Position numbers and translations under genes: made by a program. Of a stretch of 64,000 bases of DNA, positions 1-8,530 are shown piece after piece (position 1 is the first letter of the stretch; the number at the start of each line of letters is the position of its first letter). The notes beneath the pieces were generated by a model. It saw nothing but the letters and a program-made list of their open reading frames with translations, did no database searches and had not been told where the DNA came from. Source of the DNA: DASRFA01 sp035651755 (lineage in GTDB: Bacteria > Desulfobacterota > Binatia > UBA12015); NCBI GenBank assembly GCA_035651755.1, contig DASRFA010000007.1, forward strand, positions 124,001 to 188,000, written 5' to 3'.

Positions 1-521
1 TCTGGGTGAACTCGCGCTGGCTCGGCGGCATGCTGACGAACTTCCAGACGATCAAGGCGTCGATCGACCGCCTGAAGAAGCTGGAGGAGATCCTCGAGGA
101 CTCCACCACCGGGGAGAAGTACACCAAGAAGGAGATCCTCAATCTCACGCGCGAGAAGGACAAGCTTCTCGGCTCCCTCGGCGGCATCAAGAACATGCGG
201 AAGCTCCCGGACGCGATCTTCGTGATCGACTCGAAGAAGGAGGAGATCGCCGTCAAGGAGGCGAACAAGCTCGGCATCCCGGTCGTCGCGGTCGTCGACA
301 CGAACTGCGATCCGGACGTCGTCGATTACAAGATCCCGGGCAACGACGACGCGATCCGCGCCATCCGTCTGTTCTGCTCTTCGATCGCCGACGCGATCCT
401 CGAAGGTCGCGTGGAGCTCGAGGAGCGGATGAAGGGCGCCGGCGAGGACGGAGGCGGGTCGGCGGAGGCCGAGACCGCGCCCGCGCAAAGCGAAGAGGCG
501 GCGCCCCCAGCGGGCGTCTGA
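1..521 (+). CDS. rpsB: 30S ribosomal protein S2 (5' end outside window)
   Basis: Ribosomal protein S2 of the small ribosomal subunit. The reading frame is open from the left edge (first whole codon at position 3) and gives about 172 residues, so roughly the first 80-90 residues of the usual 240-260 lie outside. Family landmarks are clear: RWLGGMLTNF near the start, the SLGGIKNM and LPDAIFVID blocks, EANKLGIPVVAVVDTNCDPD and IPGNDDAIRAI. The C-terminal tail after residue 150 is Glu/Ala-rich and variable, as in many high-GC bacteria. It is followed by tsf, the classical rpsB-tsf-pyrH-frr order. The identification is secure; only the start is missing. Confidence 0.97.
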   Translation, partial: WVNSRWLGGMLTNFQTIKASIDRLKKLEEILEDSTTGEKYTKKEILNLTREKDKLLGSLGGIKNMRKLPDAIFVIDSKKEEIAVKEANKLGIPVVAVVDTNCDPDVVDYKIPGNDDAIRAIRLFCSSIADAILEGRVELEERMKGAGEDGGGSAEAETAPAQSEEAAPPAGV

Positions 522-552
522 GTCGAACCGAACACGCGGCCGGGCGACGCCG

Positions 553-588
553 AGCCGCGCGCGCGGCGCGGACCCGGTGCGCGCGGCT
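553..588 (+). other. GC hairpin between rpsB and tsf
   Basis: A perfect 10-base inverted repeat (agccgcgcgc at 553-562, gcgcgcggct at 579-588) with a 16-base loop lies in the 134-base rpsB-tsf gap. There is no T-run, so it is not a standard intrinsic terminator; attenuation or transcript processing that lets rpsB outnumber tsf is only a guess. Confidence 0.35.
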
Positions 589-655
589 TGCCGCGACGCG
601 CCGCCGGCGCGAGCCGAGCGCTGGCGGCCATCCCGAGCGAGGGTCGAGGGAAACG

Positions 656-1558
656 GTGGAAATCACGGCAGCACAGGTGAAGGCCCTGCGCGAGAAGACG
701 GGCGCGGGGATGATGGACTGCAGGGCGGCGCTCGCCGCGTCGGGCGGCGACATGGAAGGCGCCGTGCGCCACCTGCGGGAGAAGGGGCTCGCGACCGCGG
801 CGAAGCGCGCCGGCAAGGTCGCCGCCGAGGGCGTGATCGCCGCAAAGCTCGTGTCGCCGTCGGAAGGCGTGATGATCGAGCTCAACTGCGAGACCGACTT
901 CGTCGCGAAGACGGAGCCCTTCCAGGCGCTCGCGGAGGAGCTGCTCGCGACCCTCGCCGGCAATGGCTCCCTCGACGGCGTCGCGAGCGCGACGGACGTC
1001 GGCCTCGCGGACCGCACGCTCGCGTCGGGCAAGAAGATCGGCGACGCGATCGCCGACAGCATCGCGTCGATGGGCGAGAGCATCGTCCCGCGGCGGGTCG
1101 CGCGCCTCGCGAGCCCGGCGGGGGAGGGCATCGTCGGCAGCTACGTGCACGCGGGCGGCAAGATCGGCGTCCTCGTCCAGGCCCGCACGACGGCGTCCGG
1201 CGCTGCGGCCGGCGAGGTGGCGAACCTGCTGCGCGACATCGCGATGCAGGTCGCGGCCGCGAGCCCGCGCTGCGTCCGGCGCGAGGAGGTGTCGGCCGCC
1301 GAGATCGAGCGCGAACGCGACATCTACCGTACGCAGGCCGCCGCGACCGGCAAGCCGGCGCAGGTGATCGAGCGCATCGTCGACGGCAAGATGGAGAAGT
1401 TCTACTCCGAGTTCTGCCTGCTCGAGCAGGAGTACATCCGGGACTCGCAGTACACGGTCGCGAAGCTGGTCGCGGAGAAATCCAAGGCGCTCGGCGTGCC
1501 GATCGACATCGCGCGCTTCGTCCGCCTGCAGCTCGGCGAATCCTCGAGCGAGGCCTGA
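656..1558 (+). CDS. tsf: Elongation factor Ts
   Basis: Guanine nucleotide exchange factor that regenerates EF-Tu-GTP in the cytoplasm. The 300-residue product has the N-terminal UBA-like helix region (ALREKTGAGMMDC, residues 10-22) and the EF-Ts signature ELNCETDFVAK (about 75-85), then the core domains and C-terminal module ending near LQLGESSSEA. The GTG start at 656 follows a GAGGG element about 8 bases upstream and places the family N-terminus correctly. It sits 134 bases after rpsB and 13 bases before pyrH, so co-transcription is likely. Length is normal for the family. Confidence 0.97.
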   Translation: MEITAAQVKALREKTGAGMMDCRAALAASGGDMEGAVRHLREKGLATAAKRAGKVAAEGVIAAKLVSPSEGVMIELNCETDFVAKTEPFQALAEELLATLAGNGSLDGVASATDVGLADRTLASGKKIGDAIADSIASMGESIVPRRVARLASPAGEGIVGSYVHAGGKIGVLVQARTTASGAAAGEVANLLRDIAMQVAAASPRCVRREEVSAAEIERERDIYRTQAAATGKPAQVIERIVDGKMEKFYSEFCLLEQEYIRDSQYTVAKLVAEKSKALGVPIDIARFVRLQLGESSSEA

Positions 1559-1571
1559 CCGGAACGGGTCG

Positions 1572-2300
1572 GTGGCGCAAGGTCTCGCCTATCGCCGGGT
1601 CCTTCTGAAGATGAGCGGCGAGGCTTTGGCCGGCCCCGGCGGCTACGGCATCGACGACTCGATCCTCCAGGCGTTCGCGCGCGAGATCAGCGAGGTCCAC
1701 TCCCTCGGCGGCGAGATCGCCGTCGTGATCGGCGGAGGAAACATCTTCCGCGGCATGTCCGGCGCCACGCTCGGCATCGAGCGCGCGACCGCCGACTACA
1801 TGGGCATGCTCGCGACGATCATGAACTCGCTCGCGCTCCAGGCCGCGATCGAGCGCACCGGCGTCCAGACGCGCGTTCTCTCCGCCCTCGAGATGAAAGA
1901 GGTCGCGGAGCCGTACATCCGGCGGCGCGCCACGCGTCACTTGGAGAAGAAGCGCATCGTGATCTTCGCCGCCGGCACCGGAAACCCGTTCTTCACGACC
2001 GACACCGCTGCGAGCCTGCGCGCCGTCGAGATCGGAGCCGACGTCCTCATCAAGGCGACGAAGGTCGACGGCGTCTACGAAGCGGATCCCGTCCTTCACC
2101 CGGACGCCAAGCGCTACACCGAGTTGACCTACCTCGACGTCCTGAGTCAGAAGCTAAAGGTGATGGACTCGACGGCCATCTCGCTGTGCATGGACAATCA
2201 GCTTCCGGTCCTGGTCTTCAACATGCTGGTGCCCGGAAACCTGCGCCGCGTGATGGTCGGTGAGGACATCGGCACGATCGTGCGCGGGGGTGCGCCGTGA
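1572..2300 (+). CDS. pyrH: Uridylate kinase (UMP kinase)
   Basis: Phosphorylates UMP to UDP with ATP, an essential step in pyrimidine nucleotide synthesis; bacterial enzymes are hexamers of the amino acid kinase fold. The 242-residue product shows LLKMSGEAL at residues 11-19, the glycine-rich VVIGGGNIFRG at 51-61 and the GTGNPFFTTDTAA nucleotide/UMP site near residue 140, all diagnostic. The GTG start lies 13 bases after tsf. Its TGA overlaps the GTG start of frr (sequence GTGA), which suggests translational coupling. Confidence 0.97.
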   Translation: MAQGLAYRRVLLKMSGEALAGPGGYGIDDSILQAFAREISEVHSLGGEIAVVIGGGNIFRGMSGATLGIERATADYMGMLATIMNSLALQAAIERTGVQTRVLSALEMKEVAEPYIRRRATRHLEKKRIVIFAAGTGNPFFTTDTAASLRAVEIGADVLIKATKVDGVYEADPVLHPDAKRYTELTYLDVLSQKLKVMDSTAISLCMDNQLPVLVFNMLVPGNLRRVMVGEDIGTIVRGGAP

Positions 2301-2854
2301 TCGACGACGTCATGAAGGACCTGAAGGGCCAGATCGACGGAACCGCGAACAAGCTGAAGAAGGAACTCGCCCGCGTGCGCACCGGGCGCGCATCGACGGC
2401 CCTGCTCGACGGCATCATGGTCGAGTACTACGGCGCCCGCACGCATTTGAACCAGCTCGCATCGGTCAACGCGCCCGAGCCGCGCCTCCTCGTCATCACG
2501 CCGTACGACAAGCAGGCGATCGGCGAGATCGAGAAGGCGATCAAGGCGTCGGACCTCGGGCTCAACCCGCAGAACGACGGCAAGCTGATCCGCATCCCGA
2601 TCCCCGAGCTGACCGAGGAGCGACGGCGCGACCTGGTGAAGCACGTCCGGAAGATCGGGGAGGAGTACCGCGTCTCGATGCGCAACCACCGGCGCGACGC
2701 CAACGACCTCCTGAAGGAGCTGCTGAAGGAAAAGGAGATCGGTGAAGACGACCACCGTCATGCGCACGACAAGGTCCAGTCGCTCACGAACGAGGGCATC
2801 GAGCGCGTGGACCAGATCCTGAAGACGAAGGAAGACGAGATCATGACGGTGTGA
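2297..2854 (+). CDS. frr: Ribosome recycling factor
   Basis: Releases ribosomes from mRNA after termination, acting with EF-G. The 185-residue product matches the family length and carries its hallmarks: VRTGRAS with following LLDGIMVEYYG, the hinge and domain II region, and the basic helix with RDLVKHVRKIGEEYRVSMRN. The GTG start overlaps the pyrH stop by 4 bases. uppS follows after 7 bases. All expected family features are present. Confidence 0.97.
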   Translation: MIDDVMKDLKGQIDGTANKLKKELARVRTGRASTALLDGIMVEYYGARTHLNQLASVNAPEPRLLVITPYDKQAIGEIEKAIKASDLGLNPQNDGKLIRIPIPELTEERRRDLVKHVRKIGEEYRVSMRNHRRDANDLLKELLKEKEIGEDDHRHAHDKVQSLTNEGIERVDQILKTKEDEIMTV

Positions 2855-2861
2855 GGTCGCG

Positions 2862-3659
2862 ATGCCGCTGACACCACAACCCGCACCTCGAGAGCTGACC
2901 CTGCAAGGAATCGACCCCAGCCGGCTGCCGCGGCACGTCGCCATCATCATGGACGGCAACGGGCGCTGGGCGCAGCGCCGGGGCCTGAACCGCCTCTACG
3001 GGCACCGGCGTGGCAAGGCGTCGGTCAAGGCGATCGTCCAGCTCTCGCACAAGCTCGGCATCGAGTATCTGTCGCTGTACGCGTTCTCCGCCGAGAACTG
3101 GGGCCGCCCGCCCGACGAGGTGACGGGCCTCATGCGGCTCCTGAAGCACTACTTGACCAACGAGCTCGACCGCATGATGAAGGACCGTGTACGGCTCCTC
3201 GTCATCGGCAACACCCGGAAGCTGCCGCGCGACGTGCAGCAGGCGCTCCGGCACAGCGTCGAGAAGACCAAGGACAACGATCGCCTGACCGTCATCCTGG
3301 CGCTCTCGTACAGCGCCCGCGAGGAGATCGCGGCCGCCGTGCGCGCGATCGCTCGCCGTGTGCGTCGCGGCGAGATCGAGCCCGACACGATCACCGAGGA
3401 GACGATCGCGCAGAGCCTGGGCACGGCCGGGATCCCCGACCCCGATCTCCTCATCCGCACGAGCGGCGAGGTCCGCCTGTCGAACTTCCTGCTCTGGCAG
3501 GTGGCGTACACGGAGATCTACATCACCGAGACGCTCTGGCCGGACTTTCGCGAGCGCGACTTCCTCGAAGCGCTGCGCGAGTTCCAGTCGCGCGAGCGGC
3601 GCTTCGGCGGTCTCACCCAGGTTCGCCCGGATCAGGCCCGACTCCGTGCTGCGCGCTAG
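2862..3659 (+). CDS. uppS: Undecaprenyl diphosphate synthase (cis-prenyltransferase)
   Basis: Condenses isopentenyl diphosphate units onto farnesyl diphosphate to make the C55 lipid carrier for peptidoglycan and O-antigen. The signature HVAIIMDGNGRWA covers residues 25-37 and holds the catalytic Asp31. SAENWGRP and the C-terminal IRTSGEVRLSNFLLWQ and WPDF blocks are also family-specific. The 265-residue length is normal. It begins 7 bases after frr, and its 3' end overlaps the likely cdsA start by 14 bases, consistent with one envelope-lipid operon. Confidence 0.97.
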   Translation: MPLTPQPAPRELTLQGIDPSRLPRHVAIIMDGNGRWAQRRGLNRLYGHRRGKASVKAIVQLSHKLGIEYLSLYAFSAENWGRPPDEVTGLMRLLKHYLTNELDRMMKDRVRLLVIGNTRKLPRDVQQALRHSVEKTKDNDRLTVILALSYSAREEIAAAVRAIARRVRRGEIEPDTITEETIAQSLGTAGIPDPDLLIRTSGEVRLSNFLLWQVAYTEIYITETLWPDFRERDFLEALREFQSRERRFGGLTQVRPDQARLRAAR

Positions 3660-4446
3660 GCTCGCGACCGCCGCGGTCGCGATCCCGGTCCTCGTCTGGC
3701 TCATCATCTGGGGGCCGTTCTGGCTGTTTGCCGGGTTCGTGATCGCGGTGACCGCGATCGGGCTCGGCGAGTTCGCGAACATGGCGCTCGCGGACCGTCC
3801 GCTCGGTCAGGGTCTCACGGTGCTCGCGGGCCTCGTGTTCGCGGGCGCGGTCATCCAGCGCGCGCCCGATTCGATCGGGCTCGCGCTCCTCGTGGTGGTC
3901 GCGGGCGGGCTCCTCCTGTCGCTCTTCGATCCCGACATGCCGGGCGCGGCGGCTCGGCTCGGCAACGCACTCGTCGCGTCGCTCTACGTCGGCTTCTTCC
4001 TGCCGCACGTCGTGAGCCTACGGATGCTCGCGCACGGCGAGCGCTGGGTCTTCTTCGCACTCGCATGCGCCATGGGGGCCGACACAGGCGGCTACTTCTC
4101 CGGGCGCTTCCTGGGGCGGACCAAGCTCTTTCCGCGGGTGAGCCCGAACAAGACCGTCGAGGGCGCGTTCGGCGCCCTCGTGGGCAGCGTCGCGCTCGCG
4201 TTCTTCGCCTATGGCGTCTTCCCGGCACCCGGCCTCCAGCCGCGCACGATCCTGGCGCTGGGGTTCGTCAACGGCATCCTCGCGCAGGCCGGCGACCTGA
4301 TCGAATCCATGCTGAAGCGCGCCTACGGGGCGAAGGATTCGGGCTGGATCTTCCCCGGCCACGGGGGCGTCCTCGACCGCATCGACAGCCTCGTGTTGCC
4401 CTTCGTCTTCACGTATTATCTGAAGGCCGGGCTCGATTTGGGGTAG
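3646..4446 (+). CDS. cdsA: Phosphatidate cytidylyltransferase (CDP-diglyceride synthase)
   Basis: Integral membrane enzyme that makes CDP-diacylglycerol from phosphatidic acid and CTP, the entry point to all phospholipids here (see psd and pssA in this window). The product is 266 residues with about eight hydrophobic segments and the C-terminal family signature SMLKRAYGAKDSGWIFPGHG then GVLDRIDS. The reading frame stays open far upstream inside uppS, but homology begins with the GTG at 3646 (VLRARLATAAVAIP), so that start was chosen; it overlaps the uppS stop. The next gene is rseP; no dxr gene lies between, unlike in many bacteria. Confidence 0.93.
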   Translation: MLRARLATAAVAIPVLVWLIIWGPFWLFAGFVIAVTAIGLGEFANMALADRPLGQGLTVLAGLVFAGAVIQRAPDSIGLALLVVVAGGLLLSLFDPDMPGAAARLGNALVASLYVGFFLPHVVSLRMLAHGERWVFFALACAMGADTGGYFSGRFLGRTKLFPRVSPNKTVEGAFGALVGSVALAFFAYGVFPAPGLQPRTILALGFVNGILAQAGDLIESMLKRAYGAKDSGWIFPGHGGVLDRIDSLVLPFVFTYYLKAGLDLG

Positions 4447-4488
4447 GAACCTGTCGAGCCGCCTGCATCCGTTGGAGAGTCTCCCCGT

Positions 4489-5562
4489 ATGGTCACGAGC
4501 GTCGTCGCAGCGATCGTCGTTCTCGGTCTTCTGATCTTCGTCCACGAGCTCGGGCACTTCCTCGCCTGCAAGCGCGTGGGCGTCGGCGTGCTGCGCTTCT
4601 CCCTGGGCTTCGGGCCCGTCCTGTTCGCGCGCCGCCGCGGCGAGACCGAGTACTGCATCTCGGCGATCCCGCTCGGCGGCTACGTGAAGATGGTCGGTCA
4701 GGAGGACGACGGCAGCGAGCCCGACCCCGCCACCGCGAGCCAGCCGAACTCCTTCGCGGTCAAGGCGCTCTGGGCGCGCGCCCTCATCGTGGTCGCGGGC
4801 CCGCTCGGGAACCTGCTCTTCGCGGCATTCCTCTTCTCGCTCCTGTTCGCGACCGGCATCCCGGTCGCGACGACGAAGGTCGGCTTCGTCAAGGACGACA
4901 TGCCTGCGGGCAAGGCCGGCATCACGCCCGGCGACCGCATCGTCGCGGTCGACGGCCGGCCGATCTGGCGCTGGGAAGACCTCTCGAAGACGATCCGCGA
5001 CAGCGGCGGCAAGACCGTGAACCTGACGGTCGAGCGCGACGGCGCGAAGCGCGAGCTCGCGGTCACGCCGGACCACTCCGAGGACAAGACGATCTTCGGC
5101 GAGCCGATGCCGGTCTACGCGATCGGCGTCGGGCCCGCCGACGACTTCGTGATCGAGCGCAGCAACCCGATCCGGGCCGTCTGGCAGGGGATCGCCAAGA
5201 CGGTCGAGATCTCGTGGCTCACGATCCTCACGATCGTGAAGCTCTTCCAGGCGATCGTGCCGGCCTCGAACCTCGGCGGGCCGCTCCTCATCATGAAGCT
5301 CGCGGGCGAGCAGGCGCACGAGGGCCTGCCGGCGCTCCTCGGCTTCATGGCGCTTCTCAGCATCAACCTCGGCGTGCTGAACCTGCTTCCGATTCCGATC
5401 CTCGACGGCGGCCACCTCCTCTTCATGGGAATCGAGAAGGTGCTCGGCCGCCCGCTCGAGATCCGCCAGCGCGAGATCGCCCAGCAGGTCGGGATGTTCC
5501 TCCTGATCTCGCTCATGGGCTTCGCGCTCTACAACGACCTGTACCGCCTGCTCGCGGGCTGA
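4489..5562 (+). CDS. rseP: RIP metalloprotease RseP
   Basis: Site-2 zinc protease of the inner membrane that cleaves transmembrane anti-sigma factors and signal-peptide remnants. The 357-residue product has HELGH at residues 19-23 (zinc ligands and catalytic Glu) in the first membrane helix, a single PDZ domain at about 110-200 with the ITPGDRIVAVDG core, and NLLPIPILDGG near residues 298-308 giving the third zinc ligand. One PDZ domain rather than the two of E. coli RseP is common outside enterics. It starts at ATG 42 bases after cdsA and ends 7 bases before the proposed tsaB start. Confidence 0.96.
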   Translation: MVTSVVAAIVVLGLLIFVHELGHFLACKRVGVGVLRFSLGFGPVLFARRRGETEYCISAIPLGGYVKMVGQEDDGSEPDPATASQPNSFAVKALWARALIVVAGPLGNLLFAAFLFSLLFATGIPVATTKVGFVKDDMPAGKAGITPGDRIVAVDGRPIWRWEDLSKTIRDSGGKTVNLTVERDGAKRELAVTPDHSEDKTIFGEPMPVYAIGVGPADDFVIERSNPIRAVWQGIAKTVEISWLTILTIVKLFQAIVPASNLGGPLLIMKLAGEQAHEGLPALLGFMALLSINLGVLNLLPIPILDGGHLLFMGIEKVLGRPLEIRQREIAQQVGMFLLISLMGFALYNDLYRLLAG

Positions 5563-5569
5563 GGCCGAC

Positions 5570-6415
5570 ACGAGCCGCTCGCTGGTCCTGGGGATCGAGA
5601 CGTCGACGCGGACCGGCAGCGTCGGCGTCGTCGCCGCAGAGGACCCCCACGTCGCGCGGCCGGAGCTCCTCGCCGAGATCACGCGCGACGCGCGCCTCCA
5701 GCACGGCGAGGCGCTGGTCCCGCTGATCGACGAATGCCTCGACCGGGCCGGCATCGACGTCGCCGATCTGAACGCGGTCTCGGTCGCCGTTGGACCGGGG
5801 TCGTTCACCGGGCTTCGGGTCGGCCTCGCGACCGCCAAAGGCCTCGTTCTCGGAACGCCGTCGGCTCTGGTCGGCGTCGCGACCCTCGAAGCGCTCGCGG
5901 CGACGCTGGTCGGCGCCCGTCTCCCCGCCCGGGACGGTCGGCCGCTCGAGCGCGCCCTCGTGTGCGCCTGCCTCGACGCGCGCCGCGGCGAGCTCTACGC
6001 GGCGCTCTTCGAGGTCGATCTGCGGGCGTCTTGGCCGGGCGCGCCCGGAGCGGTCGCGCGCGTCACCGAGGACGCAGCGGCTTCGCCGGCCGCGCTCGTC
6101 GAAGCGGTCGCGGGAGCGGTCTCCGGTCGACCGCCGTCGGAAACGCGGCCGCTGGTCGTGGTCGGGGACGGGGCCGAGCGAGCGGGCGAGGCCCTGGCCG
6201 CGCGCTGGGACGCGGCGCTGCTGGTTCTCCCCGTCGATCGCCATCCGATCCGGGGTGGGACGGTCGCTGCCCTCGGCGTCCGCGACATCGCGGCCCGCGG
6301 CGCCGACGATCCCGCGGCGCTCGTGCCGCGCTATGCGCGGGCCTCGGACGCCGAGCGCGCCCGCCGGGCGGCGCGTGATCGCACGGCCGACGACGCTGCC
6401 GGGGTGCGTCGTTGA
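5570..6415 (+). CDS. tsaB: tRNA threonylcarbamoyladenosine synthesis protein TsaB, apparent ACG start
   Basis: TsaB is the scaffold partner of TsaD in making the t6A modification of ANN-decoding tRNAs. The frame gives the ASKHA-fold N-terminus LVLGIETSTRTGSVGV, a DARRGELYAALF motif and the VAVGPGSFTGLR block (near residue 75), all typical. No ATG, GTG or TTG precedes this N-terminus in frame: an upstream TGA is at 5504. The best placed codon is ACG at 5570, five bases after a GAGG, giving TSRSLVLGIETS; CTG codons at 5582 and 5588 are alternatives. About 281 residues, somewhat longer than most family members. It follows rseP by 7 bases. Confidence 0.85.
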   Translation, partial: TSRSLVLGIETSTRTGSVGVVAAEDPHVARPELLAEITRDARLQHGEALVPLIDECLDRAGIDVADLNAVSVAVGPGSFTGLRVGLATAKGLVLGTPSALVGVATLEALAATLVGARLPARDGRPLERALVCACLDARRGELYAALFEVDLRASWPGAPGAVARVTEDAAASPAALVEAVAGAVSGRPPSETRPLVVVGDGAERAGEALAARWDAALLVLPVDRHPIRGGTVAALGVRDIAARGADDPAALVPRYARASDAERARRAARDRTADDAAGVRR

Positions 6416-6441
6416 CAACGCTTTTTCCGCCCGCATACAAA
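6412..6441 (+). promoter_or_regulatory. Sigma-70-type promoter for the DUF465 gene
   Basis: A perfect -35 hexamer TTGACA (6412-6417, overlapping the tsaB stop) is followed after 18 bases by TACAAA (6436-6441) as -10. It points to the gene starting at 6556 and leaves a leader of about 105 bases, which contains a short inverted repeat (aggtcc/ggacct, near 6452-6477). Confidence 0.55.
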
Positions 6442-6555
6442 TCCGCAGGGAGGTCCCTTGCGGCGGACCTTTCCGGCCGCCAGGGAAGGCGCGTTCCGGC
6501 GCTCGATCGGCCGCGCAGCGAGCCCGTCGACGCCGAGTCGCTTGGAGGAAGCTGC

Positions 6556-6798
6556 ATGGAGAAGCGAGACGAGGAGCTGATCCTGTCGCTCATCGACAAG
6601 GACCCCGAGCTCAAGAGGCACTACGACGAGCACGTGGATTTCGAGCGTCAGCTCGAGCGTCTGAGCGGCAAGTCGCACCTGTCTTCGGAAGAGGAAGTCG
6701 AGCGCAAACGTCTCCAGAAGCTGAAGCTCGCGGGCAAGGATCGCATCATGGAGATCCTCTACCGCCACCGCTCCACGGGAGCTTCCGCCCAGCACTGA
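6556..6798 (+). CDS. DUF465 (YdcH-like) small coiled-coil protein
   Basis: An 80-residue, highly charged protein with the DUF465/YdcH pattern: LIDKDPELKRHYDEHVDFER, a second helix of alternating Glu/Lys and KKLKLAGKDRIMEIL-like packing at the C-terminal third (observed QKLKLAGKDRIMEIL). No signal peptide or membrane segment. Start: ATG at 6556 with a strong GGAGGA at 6544-6549; longer readings upstream have no family similarity. DUF465 proteins form helical hairpins and have no firm general function. It appears to have its own promoter at 6412-6441. Confidence 0.85.
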   Translation: MEKRDEELILSLIDKDPELKRHYDEHVDFERQLERLSGKSHLSSEEEVERKRLQKLKLAGKDRIMEILYRHRSTGASAQH

Positions 6799-6913
6799 CC
6801 GCCGCCCGATCCCGGCGCCAGGCCGGGACGGCTCCTTCCGCTCGCTGCCGAACCGGGCCGCGAGCCACGACCCCGAAATGGCGTTGGCCGGCCGGAACGG
6901 CTAAACGCCCGGG

Positions 6914-7492
6914 ATGCGCCACACCATCTCGGTCCTGGTCGAGAACGAGTTCGGGGTTCTCGCCAAGATCTCCGGGCTCTTCAGCGGCCGCGGGTTCAAC
7001 ATCGAGAGCCTGTGCGTCGCCGAGACCACCGACCCGACCGTCTCGCGCATCACGCTCGTCACGAGCGGCGACGACCGCGTCCTCGAGCAGATCACGAAGC
7101 ACCTGAACAAGCTCGTGAACGTGATCAAGGTCTGCGACTTCGGCGCCGTCGGCCACGTCGAGCGCGAGCTGGTCCTCGTCAAGGTCGCGGCCGACCCGCG
7201 CACGCGCGGCGAGGTGCTGAGCGTGGTGAACATCTTCCGCGGCAAGGTGGTCGACGTCGCGGATCGGTCCTACGTGGTCGAGGTCACCGGCACGAGCGAC
7301 AAGGTGCGGGCATTCATCGATTTGCTGAAGCCGTTCGGCATCCTCGAGCTCGTCCGGACCGGCGTGGTCGCGCTGTATCGCGGCTCGCAGGTCCTGTCCG
7401 GCGACGTGCGCGAGGAGAAGCCGGCGGTCGCCGTCGACGCGGGACACGAGGGGCGCATCGCGCGCGAAGGCTCCGAGGCCGATTTCATCTGA
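6914..7492 (+). CDS. ilvN: Acetolactate synthase small (regulatory) subunit
   Basis: Regulatory subunit of acetohydroxyacid synthase, first step of branched-chain amino acid synthesis; binds valine for feedback inhibition. The 192-residue product begins with an ACT domain (HTISVLVENEFGVLAKISGL, FSGRGFNIESLCVAETTD) and continues with the ALS_ss_C domain (ELVLVKVAAD, FRGKVVDVADRSYVVEVTGT). ATG start at 6914. The catalytic large subunit gene is not adjacent: upstream lies the DUF465 gene, so it must be elsewhere. ilvC follows 14 bases after the stop. Confidence 0.96.
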   Translation: MRHTISVLVENEFGVLAKISGLFSGRGFNIESLCVAETTDPTVSRITLVTSGDDRVLEQITKHLNKLVNVIKVCDFGAVGHVERELVLVKVAADPRTRGEVLSVVNIFRGKVVDVADRSYVVEVTGTSDKVRAFIDLLKPFGILELVRTGVVALYRGSQVLSGDVREEKPAVAVDAGHEGRIAREGSEADFI

Positions 7493-7506
7493 GCGAGAGG
7501 GAAGGA

Positions 7507-8529
7507 ATGGCTCTCAACGTCTACACGGACAAGGACGCGAACCCGGCGCTGCTCGCCGGCAAGAAGGTGGCCGTCATCGGCTACGGCAGCCAGGGGCACG
7601 CGCACTCGCAGAACCTGCGCGACTCGAAGGTCGAGGTCTGCGTCGGCCTCCGCCGCTCGAGCCCGTCGTGGGGGAAGGCGGAAGGCGCGGGCCTGACCGT
7701 GCGCGAGACCGCCGAGGCCGCGCGCTGGGCCGACATCGTGATGATGCTCACCCCCGACGAGATGGGGGCGGAGATCTTCGAGAACGAGGTCGGCGCCGGG
7801 CTCCGGAAGGGGAAGTACCTGGCCTTCGGGCACGGCTTCAACTTCCACTTCAAGAAGATCGTCCCGAGCGCCGACGTCGGCGTCTTCATGGTCGCCCCCA
7901 AGGGGCCCGGCCACCTCGTGCGGAGCGAGTACGTCGCCGGACGCGGCGTCCCGTGCCTCATCGCCGTCGGGCAGGACCCGACGGGCGACGCGAAGCAGGT
8001 GGCGCTCGCGTACGCGAGCGCGATCGGCGGCGGCCGCGCCGCCATCATCGAGACGTCGTTCCGCGAGGAGACCGAGACCGATCTCTTCGGCGAGCAGGCG
8101 GTTCTCTGCGGCGGCCTCACGGAGCTCATCCGCGCCGGCTACGAGACGCTCGTCGAGGCGGGCTACAGCCCGGAGATGGCGTACTTCGAGTGCCTCCACG
8201 AGGTGAAGCTGATCGTCGACCTCATCTACGAGGGGGGCATCGCCAACATGCGCTACTCGATCAGCAACACCGCCGAGTACGGCGACATGACGCGCGGCAA
8301 GCGGGTCATCGGGGCCGAGGCGCGGAAGGCGATGAAGGAGCTCCTCGCGGAGATCCAGTCCGGCAAGTTCGCCGACGAGTGGATGACGGAGTACCGCTGC
8401 GGGCTCCCGCACTTCCGCGAGCTCCGCGGCGAGGCGGAGCACCATCCGATCGAGGCCGTCGGCGCGAAGCTGCGCGGGCTCATGCCGTGGATGGCCGAGC
8501 GCCGGCTCGTCGACAAGTCGAAGAACTGA
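7507..8529 (+). CDS. ilvC: Ketol-acid reductoisomerase (class I)
   Basis: Converts acetolactate and acetohydroxybutyrate to the dihydroxy acids in valine, leucine and isoleucine synthesis, using NADPH and Mg2+. The 340-residue length is that of the short class I form. The Rossmann motif IGYGSQGHAHSQNLRDS starts at about residue 24, GHGFNFHF and VAPKGPGHLVR follow, and the knotted C-terminal domain has ETDLFGEQAVLCGG and MRYSISNTAEYGD metal/substrate blocks. The ATG at 7507 follows GAAGGA and fixes the family N-terminus. psd starts one base after the stop. Confidence 0.97.
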   Translation: MALNVYTDKDANPALLAGKKVAVIGYGSQGHAHSQNLRDSKVEVCVGLRRSSPSWGKAEGAGLTVRETAEAARWADIVMMLTPDEMGAEIFENEVGAGLRKGKYLAFGHGFNFHFKKIVPSADVGVFMVAPKGPGHLVRSEYVAGRGVPCLIAVGQDPTGDAKQVALAYASAIGGGRAAIIETSFREETETDLFGEQAVLCGGLTELIRAGYETLVEAGYSPEMAYFECLHEVKLIVDLIYEGGIANMRYSISNTAEYGDMTRGKRVIGAEARKAMKELLAEIQSGKFADEWMTEYRCGLPHFRELRGEAEHHPIEAVGAKLRGLMPWMAERRLVDKSKN

Positions 8530-8530
8530 G

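Noticed and set aside
882..2099. Long minus-strand open frame over tsf and pyrH
   Set aside because: Shadow of the high-GC coding frames; no start signal or family similarity, and the plus-strand genes are certain.
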